A DNA stretch of 27,080 nucleotides from Actinomycetes bacterium (GTDB taxonomy: Bacteria > Actinomycetota > Thermoleophilia > Solirubrobacterales > 70-9): NCBI GenBank assembly GCA_023434465.1, contig JAEYSQ010000041.1, forward strand, positions 1 to 27,080, read 5' to 3'. Positions 7,136 to 13,821 of this stretch are shown in pieces. The stretch's first letter is position 1, and every line of letters starts with the position of its first letter. The notes beneath the pieces are model-generated. The model was not told the DNA's origin, searched no databases, and saw nothing but the letters and a program-made list of their open reading frames with translations. The translations under genes were made by a program, and so were the position numbers.

Positions 7136-7303
7136 ATTACAGGTCCTGTGTGATTGCCGTCACTTCGGTGGCGAATCGACCGGGACCCACTAGGGAGGAC
7201 GGCCATCTGGCTGTCGGGAATTTGTATAGAGCAGGGACCCCGCTGCATTTAGGGAGAAATCAAATCGGCCGGACCTTTCCAGGGAAAAGGCCACGGAGGG
7301 AAG
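7136..7303 (+). promoter_or_regulatory. Long structured 5' leader
   Basis: The predicted leader holds several hairpins. The first is a 6-bp stem capped by a TTCG tetraloop (CGTCAC-TTCG-GTGGCG, 7158-7173). GCCA-TC-TGGC and GCAG..CTGC stems follow, and there is an imperfect CCTTTCC/GGAAAAGG stem close to the start. GGAGGGAAG ahead of the ATG at 7304 is a strong ribosome site. I do not recognise a known riboswitch class. An mRNA-stabilising or cis-regulatory role is an inference from length and structure. Confidence 0.4.
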
Positions 7304-8518
7304 ATGAACAGCACAGCACTATCCACCACGGGCGTGAAGGCTGCCGTCAGCGCGTTGCTGGCCGCTGCCGCTTTCATGGCTCTCGGCCTGGCGTTCAACG
7401 CCAATGGCGCCAAGGCGTCCACGGTTGGCGATCCGGTCAACCCCGAGTTCAACTACGTCGGCCTCAGCGTCACGGCCGCCGGCAATGAGCTCAGCGAGAT
7501 CGTTCTCGAGCCGCCGACCGCCCCGATCGCGCTCAACGGCAGCTACACCGACACCAACGGGAACTTCACCATTCCCCAGGACACAGGTCTGAACTTCCCG
7601 CCGGTCGAGGTCGCTATCCCCGACGTAGCGACGATCAACGGAGAGATTGCCCTGACCAAGGACGGCACCGGCAACTACAACGAGGCCACGGGCGCGATGG
7701 ACCTGGATCTCAGCATCTCGCTGACCCTCGGCGTCGATGACCTCGAAGCCCTCGGCGAGGAACTCGGGTTCCCGCTCGGGGAGGGCGCGCTTGCCTGCAA
7801 GCTCGCTCCGCTCAACATCGCCCTCTCGACCGGCAACGGCTGGCCCGCCGCCGCCGACTCGTTCGATGCGGGCACGTTCGAGAACGGCTCGCTCGCCGGT
7901 GCGTGGCGCACCAAGCCGTCGATCACCGCCGTACTAGGCGACCCGGCGACCTGCGGCATCATCGGTGGCTTCCTCGAGACCGTTGGCGGTCTTTGGCTCG
8001 CCAACGATCAGTCCGAGTCGATCACCGAACTCCCGGCCGCGACCCAGAACAAGCCCTCGGAGTACGCCTGCTCCGAAGATGGCCTGGTTGGTACCCCGCC
8101 CAACTGCGAGGAGCCGGAGCCGCCCAAGTGTGATCCGGGCTTCGAAGGCACCCCGCCCGCCTGCACCAAGATCCTCACCGACGGGAAGGTCGGTTCGCTG
8201 AGCATCACCAAGAAGGTGACGATCAAGGCCGGCAAGAAGGGCAAGGTCAAGGTCAAGGTCACGAACACCGGCGAGAAGTCTTTTTCCGGCAAGATCACCT
8301 TGAAGTCGAACAACAAGCAGGTCAAGGTTCAGAAGTCGGTGTCAGTCAAGATTGCCGCCGGCAAGTCCGTAACCAAGACCATCAACGTCTCGACCACCAA
8401 GAAGGCCAAGGGCAAGGCCAACATCACCGCCTCGATCGCCGGCAAGAAGGCCACCGCGAAGGTGACCGTCAAGAAGGCCGCCAAGAAGAAAAAGAAGAAG
8501 AACAAGAAGCGGCGCTAA
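7304..8518 (+). CDS. Secreted protein with GTPPxC spacer and polylysine tail
   Basis: I do not recognise a named family. A signal peptide spans about 1-38 (hydrophobic core 13-30, likely cleavage near AKA-ST). Residues 45-245 form a beta-rich, acidic extracellular domain with one Cys pair (C165, C217). Residues 256-287 are a Cys spacer with two imperfect copies of a GxxGTPPxC motif. Residues 294-390 form a strongly basic beta-sandwich-like domain of alternating Lys and Val/Thr, resembling CARDB-type extracellular modules. The protein ends KKAAKKKKKKNKKRR. The acidic front and basic back suggest retention at the cell surface by binding anionic wall polymers; this is inference. It has its own promoter, long leader and terminator, and so looks well expressed. 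Confidence 0.82.
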   Translation: MNSTALSTTGVKAAVSALLAAAAFMALGLAFNANGAKASTVGDPVNPEFNYVGLSVTAAGNELSEIVLEPPTAPIALNGSYTDTNGNFTIPQDTGLNFPPVEVAIPDVATINGEIALTKDGTGNYNEATGAMDLDLSISLTLGVDDLEALGEELGFPLGEGALACKLAPLNIALSTGNGWPAAADSFDAGTFENGSLAGAWRTKPSITAVLGDPATCGIIGGFLETVGGLWLANDQSESITELPAATQNKPSEYACSEDGLVGTPPNCEEPEPPKCDPGFEGTPPACTKILTDGKVGSLSITKKVTIKAGKKGKVKVKVTNTGEKSFSGKITLKSNNKQVKVQKSVSVKIAAGKSVTKTINVSTTKKAKGKANITASIAGKKATAKVTVKKAAKKKKKKNKKRR

Positions 8519-8549
8519 GCCTCTTCCTGGCACCGCAATGAATCATCGG

Positions 8550-8585
8550 GAAGGGCTCCGGAGAAATCCGGGGCCCTTCTCTTTT
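8550..8585 (+). terminator. Intrinsic terminator after the secreted-protein gene
   Basis: A 13-bp stem (8550-8562 with 8567-8579, one T-G wobble) has a GAAA tetraloop and is followed by TCTCTTTT. It starts 31 nt after the stop at 8518. Confidence 0.88.
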
Positions 8586-8588
8586 GGA

Positions 8589-8594
8589 TAGCCT
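8589..8594 (+). promoter_or_regulatory. Possible -10 of tRNA-Phe
   Basis: TAGCCT (TANNNT type) lies 4 nt after the terminator T-run and 10 nt before the mature tRNA. The -35 position falls within the terminator and shows no consensus. The layout repeats that of tRNA-Lys. Confidence 0.35.
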
Positions 8595-8604
8595 GTCCGT
8601 CCTT

Positions 8605-8677
8605 GGCGAGGTAGCTCAGTTGGTAGAGCACACGACTGAAAATCGTGGTGTCGCCGGTTCGATCCCGGCCCTCGCCA
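8605..8677 (+). tRNA. tRNA-Phe (anticodon GAA)
   Basis: All stems pair: acceptor GGCGAGG/CCTCGCC, D arm GCTC/GAGC, anticodon stem CACGA/TCGTG, and T stem GCCGG/CCGGC around TTCGATC. The anticodon loop CTGAAAA gives GAA at 34-36, which reads TTC and TTT. It is 73 nt with an A discriminator and no encoded CCA. Confidence 0.97.
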
Positions 8678-8693
8678 TATGTCACCAGGAGTC

Positions 8694-8713
8694 GGGCGGG
8701 GTCTGACCCGCCC
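8694..8713 (+). terminator. Hairpin downstream of tRNA-Phe
   Basis: GGGCGGG-GTCTGA-CCCGCCC is a perfect 7-bp stem starting 17 nt after the tRNA. There is no T-run, so it may be a processing or attenuation stem rather than a full terminator. Confidence 0.5.
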
Positions 8714-8728
8714 TCCCAATTGAACCCG

Positions 8729-8883
8729 CCCCACCCATTCGCATCAACTGATGGTTGGGTGGGGCTCAGGTTGGCTGGGTCACCGACCGCCCCACACGCG
8801 TTGACTGATGGTTGGGTGGGGCTCAGGTTGGCCTGGTTCACCGCGCCCGCCCACGCGCGTTGACTGATGGTTGGGTGGGGCTC
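8729..8883. repeat. Three tandem 57-59 bp G-rich repeats
   Basis: The block GATGGTTGGGTGGGGCTC recurs three times. The full units begin (ACTGATGG) at 8747, 8804 and 8863, so the periods are 57 and 59 bp. Units one and two also share the following CAGGTTGGC; unit three stops at the last bases of the lipase gene (stop at 8883-8885). The parts between are similar but diverged and C-rich, so each unit can fold with its neighbour. CCCCACCCA (8729-8737) pairs with TGGGTGGGG (8756-8764). The plus strand of each unit carries closely spaced G-runs that could form a two-tier quadruplex. The function is unknown; read on the minus strand it lies just after the lipase operon and could serve in termination. 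Confidence 0.85.
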
Positions 8884-9680
8884 TACTTGTTGAGGGTTCG
8901 GTTTATGAACGCGAAGACGTCTTCGTAGACTTCGTCTTTGTTGGTCTCGTGGAAGAGTTCGTGGCGGGCTTCCGGGTAGGTCTTCATCTCCGTGCCCGGG
9001 CCGGCCAGGTCCTCGATCACTGCCCGGGTCGGATCGAAGGGAACCAGCTGATCCCCTTCGCCGTGGATCCAGAGCAGCGGCTGGTCCCCGAAACCCGGAC
9101 CCTGCTGGGCGCGCCGGACCGTACTCACCAGGCCCTCGAGAGTCTCCCGCCGAAACGGGCCGTGGTAGACCAGCTCGTCGTTGAGATACGCGTCCTGTGC
9201 GAGCTCGTCCCGGGAAATCACGGATGGGTCGATCGGGATGTCCGGGATCTGGTCGAGTTCGAGCAGAGCTTCGAGGCCCGGGTTCCCGCCCAGCAGCGGA
9301 CTGGAGAGCACGACGGCGTCGACCGGCCGCTCAGCTTCCTGGAGAAAGAGGGTGGCGAGCAGACCACCCATCGAGTGACCGATCAGCAGCACGGGAAGGT
9401 CGGGATGCTCGGCCCGGGCGAGGTCGTATACGAGCGCGAAATCCGCGAGCAACACTTCCGCCTCGTCGACCAGGGCCCTCTCGCCGCCGGAGTAGCCGTG
9501 ACCCCAATGGTCCGGGGCATAGACGACGGCACCGTCCTGCTCCAGCCGCTCGGCCAGTTCGGCGTGCCGGCCGACATGTTCCGCGTATCCGTGGGCAAGC
9601 AGCACGACGTAATTCGGCTCGCCGACCGGCGCCCACTCGTGGATCACGATTGTGCCTCTGTTGCCCTCGATCTTCCGCAT
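8883..9680 (-). CDS. Alpha/beta hydrolase, monoacylglycerol lipase-like
   Basis: This 265-residue hydrolase has the features of the bacterial monoacylglycerol lipase (lysophospholipase) group. They are an oxyanion-hole HGYAEHVGRH at 30-39, DHWGHGYSGG at 57-66, the nucleophile elbow GHSMGG at about 100-105, a catalytic Asp in HGEGDQLVPF, and the catalytic His in ARHELFHE near the end. The closest match I can recall is mycobacterial Rv0183, which cleaves monoacylglycerols outside or at the cell surface. No signal peptide is visible here. The start ATG overlaps the helicase stop by one base (TGATG), so translation is coupled and it is the last gene of the folP operon. The substrate is not proven. 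Confidence 0.87.
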   Translation of the reverse strand: MRKIEGNRGTIVIHEWAPVGEPNYVVLLAHGYAEHVGRHAELAERLEQDGAVVYAPDHWGHGYSGGERALVDEAEVLLADFALVYDLARAEHPDLPVLLIGHSMGGLLATLFLQEAERPVDAVVLSSPLLGGNPGLEALLELDQIPDIPIDPSVISRDELAQDAYLNDELVYHGPFRRETLEGLVSTVRRAQQGPGFGDQPLLWIHGEGDQLVPFDPTRAVIEDLAGPGTEMKTYPEARHELFHETNKDEVYEDVFAFINRTLNK

Positions 9681-11974
9681 CAGATTCCCTCCGTTCGACC
9701 GGTTTCACCACGCGACATCGCCTCCAGCAAACGGATCGCTCCCCGCTTGAAGAGAGGCTCGTTCAGGTTCCCGCATTTGGGACTCTGAACGCAAGAAGGA
9801 CACCCGGAATCGCAGGGACACTCGCCGATCAGCCGCAGCGCATCACCGACCAGCCGGGGGAAGAGTTCGAAAGCCCGCTTGGTCAGGCCGATCCCGCCGG
9901 GATGGCCGTCGTAGATGAAGATGGTCGGCGTCCCGGTCTGCAAGTGCAGGTTGGTCGAGAGCCCACCGATGTCCCAGCGGTCACACATCGCGATCAGCGG
10001 CAAGACCGCGATCTGCCCGTGCTCGGTGGCATGGAGAGCTCCCAGCATCTCGTTCAGGGGGAACTCCGAGACGAACTCCTCCGGCACCTCGTACCAAAGG
10101 CCACGGGTCGCGAACTGCTGCTCCGGCAGGTCGAGGTCGACCAGATCGAAGGCCTCGCCGTCGGCACTGAGGATGCGCTGGTAGGCCATGACCTGGTCGG
10201 TGACCGAGATCTCGCCGAAGCTGAGCTTGACTCCGCAGGCCTCTCGGGTCTCGAGGGTCCGGTCGATGAAGATGTCCGTCTCGACCTTCGGCCGGGTGTA
10301 CCACTCGTCGTCGAAACGGTGGACGATCGCCTCGCCCTCGTATGGATCGAGCCGCTCGACTTCCCACGAGGTGCCGAGGTGCATGTAGATCGCGCCCGGG
10401 TGGATCGTGGTGAAGGCGCGACCCGTCTCGACGGTACCGATCACCTCGCCAGAATCCCGGTCGATCACCGCGACGTCTCCGGCCGAGGAAGAACGGAGCG
10501 AAACGTCCGAGGCGGCGAAACCGGTCCGGCGGGGGACCAGACCCTTGCCGGCCTTCCGCAACTCGCCCCTCAGTACGAGAGCCTGGCCGGCGTCCTCGAG
10601 TCCGGGTCCGAAAAACTCCTCGTCCTCACCGGTGAGGGGTAACTCGAAGGCAGCGGCGATCAGGTGCTGGTCACGGATCTCGGGAGAGAGGTGATCGAGG
10701 ATCGCGGCTTCGACCGGACGCTTGAGGAACTCATTCGGATGACGGCAGAAATACTGATCCAGTCCGTCCGGCCCGGCGATGTAGACGGCGAGCCCCCTCT
10801 CCCGGCGGCCGGCCCGGCCCCACATCTGCTTCAGTCCGGCCACGGTACCGGGAAAGGTGACGCAGATCGCCGCGTCGAGACCGCCGATGTCGATCCCCAG
10901 CTCGAGCGCGTCGGTGGAGGCAACCCCGAGTAGCTCCCCGGAAACGAGCTTTGCTTCGATCTCCCGGCGCTGGGCCGGGGTGTAACCGGCCCGGTAGGGG
11001 GCGATCCGCTCGGCCAGCTCCGGTCGGCCCCGTTCGATCAACCGGTCAGCGGCGAACTTGCGGATCAGTTCGATCCCCTTTCGACTCTTGAGGAAGCAGA
11101 TCGTCCTGACCTCGTGCGAGACCAGATCAGCCAGCAGGTCGGCGGCCTCGGCCAGGGCGGAGCGGCGGGCACCGATCGCCGGATTGACCAGGGGAGGGTT
11201 CCAGATCCGGATTTCCCGCCCGGCCCTGGGAGCGCCGTCCTCGTCGATCAGCCGCGCCGCGGTTCCGGTCAGCCGTTCGGCCAGTTCGCCCGGATTGGCG
11301 ATCGTCGCCGAGGCCATCACGAAGCGGGGTTCCCGGCCGTAGGCCCGGGCCAGTCGCCGCAGCCGCCGCAGCACGTTGGCCACATGGGAGCCAAAGACGC
11401 CCCGGTAGGTGTGGGCCTCGTCGACCACGACCCACTCGAGATTGGCAAAGAAGTCACCCCAGCCACGATGGTGGGGCATGATCCCGATGTGGAGCATGTC
11501 CGGGTTGGTCAGGACCAGGTTCGACTGGCGACGGATCGCCGGTCGCTCGTCGCGCGGGGTGTCGCCGTCGTAGATCGCGAGACGAAGGTTCGGGGAACCG
11601 ATCCTCGCGAGGGCACGGGCCTGATCCTGAGCCAGCGCCTTGGTCGGGTAGAGGTAGAGCGCGCGAGCCTTCGGATCGGCGGCGATCGCGTTCAGGACCG
11701 GAAGGTTGAAACCCAGCGACTTGCCCGAGGCGGTAGCCGTGGTCAGGATCACGTTGCCCTCGGCGGCCGCCTCGAATGCTTCGGCCTGGTGGCTGTAGAG
11801 CTGATCGATTCCACCGCGGTTCAGAGCCGCCACGAGATCCCGGTCCAGGGTCGCGGGCAAGGGTTCCAGCCGGGCCTCCGCGGACGGCTCCGACGCGCTT
11901 TCGACGATCCGTCCGTCCCTCGCGGCGGGATCGATCGCGATCGACCAGCCGCCGGAAAGCAGTGACTCAGACAT
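9680..11974 (-). CDS. DEAD/DEAH-box helicase with C-terminal Zn cluster (MrfA/YprA-like)
   Basis: This is a superfamily 2 ATPase-helicase of the MrfA type, a family linked in Bacillus to repair of mitomycin-C damage. In order it shows a Q-like motif (LYSHQAEAFEAA), Walker A TATASGKS, PTKALAQDQ, TNPDMLH, the DEAH box, SATIANP, a second RecA domain with STDALELGIDIGGLDA, and motif VI QMWGRAGRRERG. A long DUF1998-type C-terminal domain follows and ends in a four-Cys cluster (CPCDSGCPSCVQSPKC), the presumed zinc or Fe-S site. The chosen ATG at 11974 overlaps the folP end by 8 nt; an in-frame start at 12043 would overlap it by 77 nt. The length becomes 764 residues. No MrfB-type nuclease is adjacent. 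Confidence 0.9.
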   Translation of the reverse strand: MSESLLSGGWSIAIDPAARDGRIVESASEPSAEARLEPLPATLDRDLVAALNRGGIDQLYSHQAEAFEAAAEGNVILTTATASGKSLGFNLPVLNAIAADPKARALYLYPTKALAQDQARALARIGSPNLRLAIYDGDTPRDERPAIRRQSNLVLTNPDMLHIGIMPHHRGWGDFFANLEWVVVDEAHTYRGVFGSHVANVLRRLRRLARAYGREPRFVMASATIANPGELAERLTGTAARLIDEDGAPRAGREIRIWNPPLVNPAIGARRSALAEAADLLADLVSHEVRTICFLKSRKGIELIRKFAADRLIERGRPELAERIAPYRAGYTPAQRREIEAKLVSGELLGVASTDALELGIDIGGLDAAICVTFPGTVAGLKQMWGRAGRRERGLAVYIAGPDGLDQYFCRHPNEFLKRPVEAAILDHLSPEIRDQHLIAAAFELPLTGEDEEFFGPGLEDAGQALVLRGELRKAGKGLVPRRTGFAASDVSLRSSSAGDVAVIDRDSGEVIGTVETGRAFTTIHPGAIYMHLGTSWEVERLDPYEGEAIVHRFDDEWYTRPKVETDIFIDRTLETREACGVKLSFGEISVTDQVMAYQRILSADGEAFDLVDLDLPEQQFATRGLWYEVPEEFVSEFPLNEMLGALHATEHGQIAVLPLIAMCDRWDIGGLSTNLHLQTGTPTIFIYDGHPGGIGLTKRAFELFPRLVGDALRLIGECPCDSGCPSCVQSPKCGNLNEPLFKRGAIRLLEAMSRGETGRTEGI

Positions 11975-12911
11975 CGGCGCGGTCGGGTTCGAAGCTGGCG
12001 GCTTCGGTCTCGCGGGGCGGCTCGCGCCGGATCTCCCCGGCAATCCTCAGTCCCGGATCCACGGCAGCATCCCCGCGGAGCGACTCCCAGACCTGGATGA
12101 AATCCCGGGTCCCGGCAACGTCATGGACCCGGAGCAACCGGCCGCCACAATCGAGTCCGAAGGCAAGAGCCGCGAAGGTTCCGGGTCCGCGTTCGGAAGG
12201 GCGGCGATGGTTGATCGCGCCGATGAAGTCCTTGCGTGACACGGCCAGCATCACCGGGCAGCCGAGTCCGCAAAGCTCCGGCAGGCCGCGCAGGGAATCG
12301 ACGGTCTGGGCCGGGGTCTTGCCAAAGTCGGGTCCGGGGTCCACCACCACCTGGTCGGGTTCGATGCCCAGCCGACCCAGACGATCAAGCCGCTCTTCGA
12401 AGAAGCGGATCTGGTGGGCGGTGATGCCCTCCGGATAGGCCGACTCGTCCCAGCGCTGGTTCTTCGGTTCAACCACGGTGTGCATCAGGACGACCGCCGC
12501 GCCCGCTTCGGCGGCGACCGACATCAGCTCATGGTTGCCGCCACCGCTGATGTCGTTGAGGATCGCCGCGCCCGCGCCCAGGGCAGCCTTGGCCACGGCT
12601 GGTTTGTAGGTGTCGACCGAGATCACCGCGCCGGCCTCGGCCGCAGCCTCGACCACCGGCAGGATGCGCCCGATCTCTTCCTCCGGGGTCACCGCGGGAC
12701 GGTTGGTCACGTTGGACTCGCCGCCGATCTCGATGATCTGGGCACCGTTTTCGAGGTGTTCCCCGACCTGCCGGATCGAACCGGCCGTAGAGCGCTCGCC
12801 CCGGTCGGAGAAGGAGTCGGGGGTGGCGTTGACCACGCCGACGATCACCGGCCGCTCCACGTTGATCTCACCTGCGGCGGTGCGTAGTGTTGCGGGAACC
12901 GGACTCACCAT
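11967..12911 (-). CDS. folP: Dihydropteroate synthase (folP, divergent)
   Basis: DHPS joins pABA to the pterin diphosphate in folate synthesis. The TIM-barrel signatures are present: GVVNATPDSFSDRG, IIEIGGES, ISVDTYKPAVA, AAILNDISGG, VVDPGPDFGKT, LAVSRKDF and the final RVHDVAGTRD. Loop 2 is not canonical. GGES is followed by NVTNRPAV rather than TRPGA, and the usual MHxxGxP is MHTVVEP. This may make it a FolP2-like paralogue with a modified or lost activity. The ATG at 12911 is the only start close to the conserved core; a reading frame open to 13112 adds 67 low-complexity residues antisense to the next gene. The start shares its CATG with the divergent glycosyltransferase. In M. tuberculosis folP2 also neighbours gpgS (recalled, not checked). 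Confidence 0.88.
   Translation of the reverse strand: MVSPVPATLRTAAGEINVERPVIVGVVNATPDSFSDRGERSTAGSIRQVGEHLENGAQIIEIGGESNVTNRPAVTPEEEIGRILPVVEAAAEAGAVISVDTYKPAVAKAALGAGAAILNDISGGGNHELMSVAAEAGAAVVLMHTVVEPKNQRWDESAYPEGITAHQIRFFEERLDRLGRLGIEPDQVVVDPGPDFGKTPAQTVDSLRGLPELCGLGCPVMLAVSRKDFIGAINHRRPSERGPGTFAALAFGLDCGGRLLRVHDVAGTRDFIQVWESLRGDAAVDPGLRIAGEIRREPPRETEAASFEPDRADV
12885..12890 (+). promoter_or_regulatory. Weak candidate -10 of the glycosyltransferase gene
   Basis: TAGTGT fits TANNNT and lies 19 nt before the ATG at 12910, inside the 5' end of the divergent folP. On the opposite strand TAGCAT (12916-12921) lies just ahead of the folP start. Neither has a clear -35. Confidence 0.28.
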
Positions 12912-13782
12912 GACGATGCTAGACACCTTCGACCACCGGGACTTCGCCAGCGCCGAGATCAGCCGCAAGCTGCGGGGAACGGTCTCCGTCGTAATTCCCG
13001 TCCGGGAGACCGCCGGGACGATCGCAGCGACGGTGGGCGAGCTCAAGGTCCTCGCCGAGGACGGGCTGGTCGGGCAGATCCTGGTCGTCGATGCCGACTC
13101 CTCCGATGGCACCGCTTCACTCGCACGCGATGCCGGGGCGGAGGTCTATTCGGAAAACGACCTGGTCCAAGGTTTCGGGCCATGCCGGGGCAAAGGCGAC
13201 GCGATGTGGCGGGCACTCGCCGCGGTAACGGGAGACATCGTGGTCTATGTCGACGGTGACGTTGCCGACTTCGGCCGCCATTACGTAACCGGCCTGGCAG
13301 GTCCGTTGGCCGACCCCGGGAAGCACTTCGTCAAGGGTCGCTACCAGCGGCCGTTTCGGATCGGCGAGAGCGAGGAGCCGTCCGGCGGAGGCCGGGTGAC
13401 CGAGCTCGCGGCCCGACCGCTACTGGCCCGAATGGTCCCGGAGCTGCTGGCCTTCGATCAGCCCCTGGCTGGCGAGGTGGCGGTCCGCCGGGAACTACTC
13501 GAACAAATTCCGTTCGCCTGCGGCTACGGGGTCGAGATCGCGATGCTGCTCGACGTCTGGGACCGGGTGGGGATCGAAGGGATGGCCCAGGTCGAGCTTG
13601 GCACCAAGCGAAACGCCCACCAATCGCTGGCGGCGCTGGCCGGGATGTCTTCCGAGGTGATCGAGGCGCTCGCCGGGACGCTGGGACGGATCGACCGGGA
13701 AGACACGGGCCGGCTGGAGACGGTCGAAGGAACCGGTCCGGAGACGATCGTGCGCCCCGCGTTTTCCACGCTCGCCGTCTGA
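12910..13782 (+). CDS. gpgS: Glucosyl-3-phosphoglycerate synthase-like glycosyltransferase (GT81)
   Basis: This enzyme should transfer glucose (or mannose) from a nucleotide sugar to 3-phosphoglycerate. The GT-A fold with GT81-specific blocks is clear: VVIPVRETAGTI (28-38), VVDADSSDGTA (59-69), GKGDAMWRAL (94-103), the metal-binding VDGD (114-117), KGRYQRPF (142-149), GGGRVTELAARPLLA (159-173), FDQPLAGE (182-189) and PFACGYGVEI (201-210). All of these resemble mycobacterial GpgS. It starts at ATG 12910 or, two codons later, at 12916; upstream codons have no family similarity. A HAD phosphatase gene follows 39 nt after the stop and completes the two-step route. The sugar donor cannot be read from the sequence, because GT81 also includes the Rubrobacter enzyme that makes mannosyl-phosphoglycerate. 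Confidence 0.87.
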   Translation: MTMLDTFDHRDFASAEISRKLRGTVSVVIPVRETAGTIAATVGELKVLAEDGLVGQILVVDADSSDGTASLARDAGAEVYSENDLVQGFGPCRGKGDAMWRALAAVTGDIVVYVDGDVADFGRHYVTGLAGPLADPGKHFVKGRYQRPFRIGESEEPSGGGRVTELAARPLLARMVPELLAFDQPLAGEVAVRRELLEQIPFACGYGVEIAMLLDVWDRVGIEGMAQVELGTKRNAHQSLAALAGMSSEVIEALAGTLGRIDREDTGRLETVEGTGPETIVRPAFSTLAV

Positions 13783-13806
13783 GAGCGCCGAACTCTCCCC
13801 AACGGG

Positions 13807-13812
13807 TAGCGT
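13807..13812 (+). promoter_or_regulatory. Possible -10 of the HAD phosphatase gene
   Basis: TAGCGT (TANNNT) lies 9 nt before the ATG at 13822, with no clear ribosome site between. The downstream gene may be transcribed separately and leaderless in addition to read-through from gpgS. Confidence 0.35.
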
Positions 13813-13821
13813 TGAGCGGCG

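Noticed and set aside
7006..7248. 80-codon minus-strand ORF ending VISPDSNHIAFILR, which resembles a WD40/TolB-type strand
   Set aside because: Only one such strand is present, the rest has no pattern, and the ORF overlaps the promoter and leader of the next gene. It is probably chance.
8747..8883. CRISPR array
   Set aside because: There are only three units, the supposed spacers are similar to each other, the repeats are G-rich and no cas genes are nearby.
8871..9788. 305-codon plus-strand ORF over the lipase gene
   Set aside because: It is exactly antisense to a hydrolase with all catalytic motifs and shows no domain of its own.
12610..12909. N-terminal extension of the GT81 glycosyltransferase by 100 codons
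   Set aside because: This part is antisense to the conserved folP core, shows no similarity to GpgS, and the family N-terminus fits the ATG at 12910 or 12916.
12912..13112. N-terminal extension of folP by 67 codons
   Set aside because: It is Ser/Thr-rich antisense of the glycosyltransferase start, and DHPS proteins begin close to the GVVNATPDSFSD motif.
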